Source: Harmothoe impar (lineage: Eukaryota > Annelida > Polychaeta > Phyllodocida > Polynoidae). From it: DNA of 64,000 nucleotides. The position numbers were made by a program, and so were the translations under genes. Within the stretch, counting starts at the first letter, position 1. Every line of letters starts with the position of its first letter. The stretch lies in contig OX381717.1 of the NCBI GenBank assembly GCA_947462335.1, forward strand, positions 21,071,166 through 21,135,165, given 5' to 3'. Shown here one piece after another: positions 39,701-48,600 of this stretch. The notes beneath the pieces are model-generated. The model had not been told where the DNA came from, made no database searches, and saw nothing but the letters and a program-made list of their open reading frames with translations.

Positions 39701-42700
39701 GAAGCAGTGATCGTTGCTACACAGCACTCTGACTGCCGGGTGTTACAGACGGAGCATGCCAATCAACCTGACAGGCTAAACATATATGTGGACTGTACCT
39801 CAGGAGAGGATGTCAAAGAAATAGTTGCGAATAGGTTTGCACAGTTTGATAAGACCTCTCTTCATGTCCTGGAGACTTTCCATCCCTCCATCCTGAACAT
39901 CACCCTTCCTGTTACTGGAGTTTACAGGGATGATCAAAATATAATACTAGATGATGGGGCCGTGTACCGGTGTGCATGGAGTCGTTTGGCAAGTAGCAGT
40001 GTGGTTTGCATCACAAGGTAAGCTGAGCATATTTATAAACTGCATGGGAGTATCACTTGTAATAAATAATGTTATGGTTGTCCCATAGAAATGATAAAAC
40101 GGTGAGAATACCTTGTCCACCGAAATATACAGCATGTAAGAATATGACAGTACCATTGCTCCAATGCAGCCAGAAAGTGATTAATTTCCTATTTGTTGTT
40201 GTCTACATGTTGCAGTACTAAGTATAATAGAGGCACTATCCACAGTTAAGTGAACGTTTTCCTTTCCGATCCCCGATCCTTGCGAACAGGCAACCTGACG
40301 CACTGACGTTGGAAGTCCCTAATACATCGAGATGTGTTCAAGTGTACCCATCCAATGGTGAAATGAGAATCATGCCTAGTGAACTCTCAGATTGTATGAT
40401 TTTAAGGCAAGCACACATACAACAACCTGTAGAATGCAACATTTTGGTAGATGTTAATGCTGACGTGAACCCCGTTCTAGACGTGGTAAGAACTACTGAT
40501 GGGTGGCAGAAGACCTGTCGCCACATTCTAGAAACCTTCAAACCCACTCTGTTGAAAATACACATTGGGAACATTGAGTCGGACATAAAGGCCGGCACGT
40601 TTTACATGGTGCTTGAGGATGGCACACACTACCAATGTTCACTGGATGCCAGCAACATAGTACTTTTTCTTGAAAGGTGAGCGAACTAAATCAGATACAT
40701 GCTTTGATATTCTTTCACGTTTTTATGTTATTAGTTCATTTTCATTGACAGCTTTATGACTCCAAGTGACTATTGTCTGGCAATTATGGGTACATAAAAC
40801 GCAAATAGTAATCATTCATAATGACATAGCTATACCAATAATAGCTTATTTTGCAGTGCTGCATGTAAATAAGCATGTTATTGCAGTTTTCAAGTATGTT
40901 CAAGGTCAATATATACCTGCATAAATTAATTTTTAATGTTTGAAGGTCCTCTTTCTCCTTCCCCCTTATATAAATCTTCCTATTCACCTATAATAAAAAA
41001 CTGCACTATATACGAGAAATTATTTCCTACCGCTGTTGTGGTATCTCAAATAATGAACACTAGTCAGTTGACCAGTCCTATGTAGGTCAATCTCATTTAA
41101 TCTATTATCAACATACAGCTGCATTGTGATATAAGGTTCAATGCCCATCCATGCGAACAACACAGTGACCAGAATGTTTTTAATTTCCAGGATTGACAAG
41201 CTGCAGGTGGTGGCTGTACCAGATACCTCCAGGTGTGTTAAGGTCCACCCGTACCCACAGGGCACTGTGGTAGCAGCTGACCGCCTCTTAGACTGCATGG
41301 TGGTAAGGAAGGAAGACAAGATGACAACTGGGGACCATCTGATGGTGTACATCAACTATATGCTACAGGAGGATGGTGCTGATCTAGCTGTCACCGATGA
41401 AGGTGCTGGGTGGCAGGAGGCACTACGCCACATGCTGAACACCTTCCAGCCCCCACTCCTTAACGTCCACATCAGCAGGACAGGGTCAGGTATCAGGGAC
41501 GGGAGGTTCTACATAGAGGTGCATGGGGGCATGTTCTATCAATGCTCATGGGATAAGGATGGCAAATGGCTGATTCTAAAAAAGTAAGTATCTTATGTTG
41601 TTTTAACAGGGAATATTCATTGAATTGAATGCTTAGTAAAGCTCATAATAAACTGCTTATTGAATGCACATAGAATACTGTTAAAGGTAAGGAGGTGAAA
41701 TATGGTAAGTTAAAAAAAGATTATTTTAAGATCACGATGGAAATACGTTGTATCAAATCTTACCATGATACTAGGCTAAACTAGGCAACCACAAACCTTA
41801 ACATCAGTGACAGCGCTAATTCACCATAGTATGAGATAGTAAAGCCCTGTCATAGTTAACGGGTGGATATATTTGTAAATTGGTGCATAACTCAGAACTT
41901 CTGGAGAGCTCACTGGGGGTTAATATTCAGAATATCCTATGATTAACTGTAGAGACGTTATATATTCCACATGAAATAAAATCATGTTTGAGACAAATGT
42001 CATATATCAGAGGTTTTTCTGTTACAGGATCGACAACCTCCAGATAATTGATGTACCAAACACATCACGATGTATCAGAACCTTCCCGTACAACAAGGGT
42101 ATGGTTGTAGTCGCTGACAAACTCTCAGATTGTATGACTCTTCAAAAGAATTACAAGGTGGCAACTGGAGACGATCTGATCCTGTACATCAATTGTATGC
42201 TCTATGAGGATCGTGATGAAATGGTTAATAGCAATCCTACTGCTGACTGGCAACAGACACTACGCTATCTTTTTCACACTTTCCAGCCTCCCCATGCTAC
42301 GGTCCACATCAAAAAGGCACAGTCAATGATCACAAATTTTCTTATGGAAACAGATAGCATATTCTATGAATGTTGCTGGAATGATGAAAGCGACCTATTT
42401 GGTATGAGAAGGTGAGCATATATATAGGATGTGGGTTTGAATCCTGTAACCAGCACGTTTTTGATGGCAATGATGATGACTTGTGCTACTCGGAACAAGG
42501 CTCTACCCTCATGTGAATAACACAACCATACGCTATAGAATAACCAATAGAGAGCTATGATCAATTCTGTTTCATTAGATCCATATTTAGTTAATGTCCT
42601 GTAGTTGCGATGGTATTTTTCCCTACTGTTTTGTAATGTCCTGTAGTTGGTAATTGTTTCAACAGAACCTTCCCTGTGCTTAATTCCTTCATTCTATATG

Positions 42701-44918
42701 TGTATGTCTCAAAGAGCAAGACCTATCTTTCAATGGTAGCAAAGGGAAAAGCCAGCCCCTACACACAATAACCTAAAACCATAATAAGGCATATATTAAC
42801 CCATTTAGTCATGTCCAAACTCACCTTCATTTACCCTTTAAATGTCACATTATAGTATTCTACACATTTTTTCACTGTGTTTCTCTGCTTCAAATAGCTA
42901 TTCAATTATAGGCGTCCATGCTGAGATTTCTTTTGATATTTCCTGTTTAATCTATCAATGCATCACCATCTATTTTATAATATATATCTTTTGATCCTAT
43001 GAATGTGAAGCAGCAAAATTGCAAAACCTAGTCTGATTCATATAATTCAGAATAATTGTGATGACACACATCTCTAATTATGGATGGTTTTAACAGATTG
43101 AAGAATGTGAAAACCGTTGAGGTGCCAGGCACTTCAAGGAGGATACTCACCATCTATCCATACAATACTACTGCTACAGATGTTGGTATATTTGTGGACC
43201 AGCTCTCGGATCTCTGTATTTTGCAAAAACAACATATAGAACACATCCAAGAATCTCGCCTGATAGTGGCCCTGGACCCTATTTTCTATGAGAATGCCGC
43301 TGACAGTTCTAACCTGACCACATCTATCCTGACTACAGGATGGCAGCAGGCGGTGCATCACATCCTACAAACCTACAACCCTAGTGTAATTAACGTGTTT
43401 GGGCTTGAAATCCAACTGAGAGATGTTTCGATCTTTATGACCACTGACAGGGAGACACTGTACAAGCTGTCATGGGAACAAGACAAGTTGATTATACAAA
43501 GGTAAGCACAGATTCAGTTAAGCGTTCAAGAGATTTCATACATATGTGAGATGATTCTTAATGAAAATGACATGAGGTTGGACCTTTGTTAGTTCTTGTA
43601 TAGGGAATATCAGAGAGACATATAATAACAAACTCACAGCGACCGTGGATAATTCTTCAAGAACACATTAAAGTTTAAAGTCAATTATTTGCCACTTTTC
43701 AGAATGGAAGAGACACAGGTTTTGAAGGTCCCAGACTCAAAACGATGTATCTGTATCACAGACGATCGCAATGACATGGCTTTGAGATTTCTTCGGATGT
43801 TAAAGAAGTTGGCTGGTGAAGATAATCCTGATGAAAGAAACCTGACAATAGTGGCAAACAGACTGTCAGACTGTGATCTATTACAGAGGGATCACATCAA
43901 TGCGCCAAGTGAACTATCTACTATGGCTGTGAACTTGAGTCTTCTGATGATCCCTGATGCTGGAGAAACATTTGTAGGCTACAAAACCACAGGATGGCAG
44001 ACAACGCTCTACCACCTACTGGACACATTCCGACCACCACTACTGGCAGTTGATGTTCCACAAAAGGATTCAGATATAACAAAAACTGGTATTTACATCA
44101 ATCTACAGGATGGGACATTCTACAAAAGTGTCTGGAATAAGGACAACACCAAGTTTACAGTGTCTAGGTAAGTAGATACACAGTGACAAGAAACAGCGTC
44201 AAAAGCGGGTCCAGGTTTTCTTCCAGAATGACTCTCCCCTCTAGGAGGGGCCCTTATCCTTATGTGTCTCTCTTATGTGAGCCATGGGACTCCCCAAGGT
44301 GACTCCCTTTTCTCAGCTAGGGAGGCACCTAGGCTCCCTTGGGCAGCCTGAGCTCTCCTAAAGAGGGGAGTCATAATGAAGCATAGTCTGCATGCCCCTT
44401 GAATGCAGTATCCATTGCTGTAATTTTTGTAGTTCTTAGAATACGGAAATGGCGGATGCCCAGAGCTGGTTCCCATGGGTCAGATCATAAACTATTCTTC
44501 GCAATTTTTCAGGGAGCAGGGATTTGAGATTCGGCCAGTCCCTGGCTCACACAGGACCATTGGCTTCAGGTCTGATAGTGTTGAACGAAGCATGACGATG
44601 GTGGTTGACCGTCTGCAAGACTGCATGGTGCTGCAGTCAACAGCCTTAGAGTTCCGCAGAGGGTACACCTTGGTAGTGCATGTGAACCTAGTGGCTACCC
44701 ATGAAACTAGTGATGGGGTAGAGAACACTGGATCAGAAGGATGGCGGGAAGCAGTGGACCATCTTTTAAATATATGCTATCCTTCACAACTAGAAATCAA
44801 CATACCCACTGCCAAATCGGGTACAGTGAGGAAAAACTTCTTGTCGCTGATTGATGGTGGCATACTCTACAAAGGGAAATGGGATGAGGAAAATCACAAG
44901 TGTGTCATTTCAAGGTAA
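27051..44918 (+). CDS. Five-CARD NACHT receptor-like protein with ten novel C-terminal modules (26 exons)
   Basis: Exons: 27033(ATG 27051)-27164, 27556-27621, 27829-27957, 28667-28813, 30154-30330, 30849-31001, 31275-31454, 31725-31871, 32018-32200, 32443-32598, 32990-33166, 33671-33826, 33998-34177, 34573-34663, 34891-35047, 35602-37035, 37236-37556, 37779-38186, 39029-39409, 39628-40017, 40290-40676, 41191-41583, 42028-42411, 43097-43501, 43703-44167, 44513-44918. All junctions keep frame; about 2,528 residues. Order: basic, Gln/His-containing tail (1-103), CARD1-5 (about 104-655), CARD remnant and linker (656-737), NACHT (738-1215), ten repeated modules (1216-2528). Tandem CARDs with NACHT indicate a cytosolic NLR-type signalling protein that recruits CARD partners. 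No signal peptide, membrane segment or LRR was seen. The start is the first ATG in the first exon; frame is open upstream to an acceptor at 27032, so a 5' exon is likely. The stop is either TAA 44916-44918 or reached by splicing to 45562-45580. Confidence 0.85.
28274..28641. mobile_element. TTAA-flanked MITE in intron 3 of the CARD-NACHT gene
   Basis: The termini AGTGGCATAGTCCGAT (from 28278) and ATCGGACCATGCCACT (to 28637) are inverted repeats with one mismatch, bordered on both sides by TTAA. TTAA target duplication is typical of piggyBac-type elements. Its right end is only about 25 bp before exon 4 (28667). A 60-codon open frame starting at 28244 runs into it and is not a gene. Confidence 0.75.
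28667..34177 (+). CDS. Array of five CARDs, each split across two phase-0 exons (exons 4-13)
   Basis: Pairs: 28667-28813+30154-30330; 30849-31001+31275-31454; 31725-31871+32018-32200; 32443-32598+32990-33166; 33671-33826+33998-34177. First halves are 147-156 nt, second halves 177-183 nt. First halves share a Leu/Lys-rich helix, then (V/F)W..L...G(V/I)(I/L)T/S..E.....Q. Second halves share (D/N)L(I/V)..(L/I)..G....Y.GFL..L.(E/D)(T/V)(R/G)Q..(I/V)VTDIL. This is the standard CARD pattern: helices 1-3, the GVIT turn, helices 4-6. CARDs bind other CARDs and build helical signalling filaments. Human NOD2 and MDA5 have two; five in tandem before a NACHT is unusual. The constant intron position and phase show that the pair was duplicated as a unit. 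Confidence 0.85.
28957..29943. mobile_element. GGTTTGTTTCAGGT element split by a second, nested MITE
   Basis: The outer element has ends GGCCAAAAAAAAGGCGTGTT (28958) and ..ACACTTCTTTTTTTTTGGCC (29943). Inside, 29052-29736 is bounded by TATATGTGACCCTTCC and its counterpart ATGGGTCACATATA, followed inward by TACAAAATGAGGCACAAGTC and its near reverse complement. The inner unit thus interrupted the outer one. Both lie in the long intron between the two halves of CARD1 and explain its size. Confidence 0.75.
30024..30062. repeat. Perfect 18-bp-arm hairpin
   Basis: CTAGATTGAATCTAAATG, spacer TAC, CATTTAGATTCAATCTAG. It lies in the CARD1 intron some 90 bp upstream of exon 5. A 3-nt loop on 18 perfect pairs would form a stable cruciform or RNA hairpin; no function is evident. 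Confidence 0.85.
30658..30708. repeat. TA microsatellite
   Basis: About 50 bp of TA repeat in the intron between CARD1 and CARD2; the reverse-strand frame across it is spurious. Confidence 0.9.
34573..35047 (+). CDS. CARD remnant and linker exons 14-15
   Basis: Exon 14 (34573-34663, phase 0 to 1) is only 91 nt. It encodes ..AITDILQED, matching just the end of a CARD second half (VVTDILQE), so it looks like a decayed sixth CARD exon or a copied helix 6. Exon 15 (34891-35047, phase 1 to 2) encodes a linker with SEYLRRTF and LHNVYTPVELIE, plausibly the helical segment preceding a NACHT. This pair switches the gene from phase-0 to phase-2 introns. Confidence 0.75.
35459..35529 (+). promoter_or_regulatory. 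Possible internal promoter before the NACHT exon
   Basis: The intron holds a palindromic GCGCATGCGC (about 35458-35467, the NRF-1 consensus) and TATAAATA at 35522-35529, about 75 bp upstream of exon 16. A start here could give a CARD-less NACHT-module isoform. Based on motifs alone. Confidence 0.2.
35602..37035 (+). CDS. NACHT NTPase exon 16 of the CARD-NACHT gene
   Basis: One 1434-nt exon carries the whole NTPase and helical/winged region (residues about 738-1215). The P-loop GEAGSGKS is at 761-768. The Walker B region reads VLVIMEAFDQ (about 835-844). Compared with the family pattern hhhhDGhDE, the first Asp is Glu (840), Gly is Ala and the final Glu is Gln, while the second Asp is kept (843). 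A sensor-1-like strand NIFVTVRT follows, then SNPLNLTLMC, the usual NACHT PL..L.C motif. Nucleotide binding seems intact, while hydrolysis may be slow. The acceptor is a tandem CAG.CAG (35599-35604), so use of the second would delete one Ser. The exon ends in phase 2. Confidence 0.85.
37236..44914 (+). CDS. Ten tandem one-exon modules of about 130 residues (exons 17-26)
   Basis: Exons 17-26 are each one module, entered and left in phase 2, so any can be lost or duplicated without a frameshift. Lengths: 106, 136, 127, 130, 129, 131, 128, 135, 155, 134 residues. Modules 5-10 share, in order: V.(V/D)VP.(T/S)(S/K)R at the start; (A/V)D(R/K)L.DCM.L or close variants near residue 40; hydrophobic strand L.(V/L)Y(I/V)N; GW(Q/R)..L.H(L/I)L.TF.P..L.VHI near residue 90; (G/T).FY......G..Y.(C/S).W near the end. 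Modules 1-4 are diverged, but keep the hydrophobic strand and the Leu-Leu-aromatic-Pro helix. Module 9 has an inserted charged helix. I recognise no family. An alpha/beta fold and a ligand-sensing role, replacing LRRs, are inferred. Confidence 0.8.
38224..38701. mobile_element. TTAA-flanked MITE in intron 18
   Basis: GGTGTCACGGTACTAAT (from 38228) and ATTAGTACCGTAACACC (to 38697) are inverted repeats bordered by TTAA on both sides, again suggesting piggyBac-type mobilisation. The termini differ from those of the intron-3 MITE. Confidence 0.75.
44190..44402. mobile_element. Second copy of the 8.2-kb MITE, in intron 25
   Basis: AGCGTCAAAAGCGGGTCCAG at the left matches the outer end of the 8.2-kb copy. 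CTTCCAGAATGACTC and GAGGGGAGTCATAATGAAG are the eroded inverted inner termini. The GTGACTCCC interior is shared. Confidence 0.65.
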
Positions 44919-44924
44919 AGATAT

Positions 44925-44930
44925 AATAAA
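44925..44930 (+). terminator. Candidate polyadenylation signal of the CARD-NACHT gene
   Basis: AATAAA begins 7 nt after the TAA that follows the last module in frame. A second AATAAA is at 45478-45483, which would serve the alternative ending through exon 45562-45580 only poorly, since it lies upstream of it. Confidence 0.45.
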
Positions 44931-45623
44931 AGAAAAGTGGTGTGGCCCTCAGTAGTTCTGTCCCCTATGGATGTGTTACATATCTAAAGAACTCATTCAC
45001 CAAAAATACTTGTGCTACTTGGGTATGATATTGATGGCTCAATTTGTAGTTTGCTCTTGAGAGAACATTTCTTTGAAGTTGGTGTAGGCCAGCTCACGCA
45101 TCTGCAATTGTCAAGACTTGTGTTAATGAAGGTGCCAGGTAGGCCATAGGACCCGTATCAATGCTTCTCACAGCCATGTAGACGTTGTTCTGTGGGAGTT
45201 CTCACCAGTGCTATAAGGGGCACAGAATTCTATCAGAATGGGGTGAAGCTGTGAGAAATATAACTGCCCCACCAGCGCCATAATCACCCTGGTGCCATCC
45301 CACCACATCACCCGGTCCTACTATGCACAGTATACAATCCAGGTGGCACTGCACCAAAAAATGCCAGACCGGAATTTTATCTAAATACCCATTATTATCC
45401 CTTCATATTTATTTTATACTCAGCGATTCTTAAGAAACATGTCAAATGCACTATAAAGTGCCCTGATACAACTTTTGAATAAAATAATACTATTTAGACC
45501 AGGATGCAATGCGACCTGTTAAACCCTGTGCCTGTGCATGGAGAGTGACGTTTTATTTCAGCACCTACTCTGATAGCTGAATTACCACAATATCCACTCT
45601 GTATCTACACAGCAGCACTTGCC

Positions 45624-48600
45624 ATGGAGAAAAAGAAGTCAAGACCAATGGTGAGTACACAATATTCTCTGAAGAATGTCCAGGTATAATTCATACATCC
45701 TCGTACCACGCTCATACGTCATGCACGTGGTCAAGATGGTGACATTGCCGTACAGTTGTAGGGCCAAAAATACGCTGAATGACGTAGCACCGGGACTGAG
45801 GACAAACTTTGGTCTATTCTGTCTGCAAATTGCGGCCAATTCTCAGGGCAAACTGTCACCAATTCTCACCCCAAACTGTCGCCCATTCCGACTGGAAACT
45901 GTATGTACTAGGTCTATGGTAGTGTTACCGGTTCTACACCCCTAAATTCGACACGTCACATGGCGAGATGCACATTTCTTGCCCTACACCTAGGGGGTCG
46001 AAAGTCAGGGCACATGCTGAGGTTTGACCCCCCCCTCCCCCACGCCCCTACACCCCTCCCCAAGGAGCCAATATTTGTTGACCCGCCCCCCCCCCCTTAT
46101 CCTAGGGCTAGGATTGAAAATCAGGGCACTTGCTGTGGATGGATATGGGGTTTTCTTTAGCCCCCCCCTCCCCTATGGGTCCCCCAAAAGTAACACTCTT
46201 TACCACTATTTTGTGTAGGCTTCGCATACAAATAGGCCTAGGCCTACTATGCAAAGTAGGCCCATGAAAATCAGGGTACATCTTTTTGGCCCTCCACTTC
46301 GGATAAAAAAACAGGGCACTTGCTGTGGGTGGATGTAGGAATGTTTTTTATCCATCCCCCTGTGCCCCCCGCCCCCCCCTCAATAAATAACCCTATCCCT
46401 TTCCCACTGAAGTTTTTCTGCCCCCCCCCTGGTCAGCATTCCCCCACCCCCTCGGGAGGTGTCAAAATAATCTGGGAGCCTTTTATGCCCCTGACTGCGC
46501 CCCCCCCCTTCTGTGAGTTATAATGGGGGTCTGGATGGGGGGTCCCAATTTTCCCATGTCGATTTTAAGAAATGACCATGTCGCCCTGTCGATTTTTAAG
46601 AAATACCCATTTCACCATGTCGATTTTAAGAAATGTCCATGTCCCATGTCGCTATCTCTAATATTCCTCATGTCGCATGTCACTAGGCCCAAAGACGGCC
46701 ATGTGGCCATGTCAGATTTTGTGGTCCACACCCATAATAATGGCGTGATAATTTATCATAGCAGTTTACAGGGATGGGGGTGGATTTAAACGGGCGTGGA
46801 CCACTAAATTCAACACAGCGACATGGGCATTTTTGGGCTTAGTGACATGTGACATGGGGAATTTAAGACATGCGACATGGGCATTTCTTAAAATCGACAG
46901 TGTGACATGGGCATTTCTTAAAATCGACAGTGTGACATGGCCATTTCTTAAAATCAACAGGCAAAATCGGGACCCCCCATCCAGACCCCTAATTAAAGCC
47001 ACCCCCCAACCTGAGTCAGGTTGACACCTCCCCCCCCCACGGATCAGAATGGGGCTGGACCCCTAAAATCGACAGGGCGACATGGCCTTTTCTTAAAATC
47101 GACAGGCGACATGGGGCTTAGTGACAAATGACAGGAGAAATAAAATGAAATGCTGAGGTCTTAGTAGACTTGGTGGTATTCCATAGCACTTTAATTTATA
47201 ACCTAATAATGTCTGCGCGCATACATTATTATACACATAAATAGGGTTAAAAGTACCTGTCCCGGCGCGACAACGACTATCGCTGGAGGGGTACCGAGAC
47301 CTGCAGCCTAGTGCAGGGAAAATGTTAAATGTTAAAAGATGGCAACCAACATTTAACCTCCTAGTTCATTTGTGCTAATCCTTTTTCTCTTTCTTCTTAC
47401 GTTTTAGACCCCTGATCAAGATAACACCCTTCGATTATTTTATCAAAATGGCATGAAGGTCCAGTCCAAGACATCATCAAAAATCAGTGAGGCTGCGAAC
47501 AAGACTGGTCTGACTTACGCTCGGGTTTACGTAAGTGTTAAAAATATAATTTTCTTTGTTATATTGCCATATACAAGGGTTTAGGGCGGGAATGGTATAC
47601 TAAATTTTGTCGCATACCCACACATTAGCAGCCCTTTACAGTCCAGGACCCTCTCCATTACAGCTATATTATCTAACAGGGCAGGTTCTCCCGTTCTCCG
47701 TTTATCCCGTTCTCCGTTTATCCCGTTCTCCATTTATCCCGTTCTCCCTTTCTCCATTTATCCCGTTCCCCATTTATCCCGTTCCCCATTTATCCCGTTC
47801 TCCGTTTATCCCGTTCTCTGTTTATCCCGTTCTCCGTTTATCCCGTTCTCTGTTTATCCCATTCTCCATTTATCCCGTTCTCTGTTTCTTCCGTTCTCTG
47901 TTTATCCCATTCTCTGTTTATCCCGTTCTCCATCTATCCCGTTTTCTGTTTATCCCGTTCTCCATTTCTCCCGTTCGCCGTTTCTCCCGTTCTCCGTTTC
48001 TCCCGTTCTCCGTTTCTCCTGTTCTCCGTTTCTCCCGTTCTCCGTTTCTCCCGTTCTCCGTTTCTCCCGTTCTCCGTTTCTCCCGTTCTCCGTTTCTCCC
48101 GTTCTCCGTTTCTCCCGTTCTCCGTTTCTCCTGTTCTCCGTTTCTCCCTTTCTCCGTTTATCCCGTTCTCCGTTTCTCCCTTTCTCTGTTTATCCCGTTC
48201 TCCATTTATCCCTTTCTCCGTTACTCCCGTTCTCTGTTTATCCCATTCTTCTTTTCACCCGTTCTCCATCTATCCCGTTTTCTGTGTATCCCGTTCTCCA
48301 TTTCTCCGGTTCTCCGTTTCTCCCGTTCTCCGTTTCTCCCGTTCTCCATTCATCCCGTTTTCTGTTTATCCCGTTCTCCATTTCTCCGGTTCTCCGTTTC
48401 TCCCGTTCCCCGTTTCTCCCGTTCTCCGTTTCTCCCGTTCTCCATTCATCCCGTTCTCTGTTTATCCCATTCTCCATTTATCCCGTTCTCTGTTTATCCC
48501 ATTCTCAATCTATCCCATTTTCTGTTTATCCCGTTCTCCGTTTCTCCCGTTCTCTGTTTCTCCCGTTCTCCATTCATCCCGTTCTCTGTTTATCCCGTTC

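Noticed and set aside
39536..40021. Start of module 4 at an upstream ATG (39536)
   Set aside because: The codons before 39628 lie in the intron. The TAACAG acceptor at 39627 restores the phase-2 frame shared by all modules.
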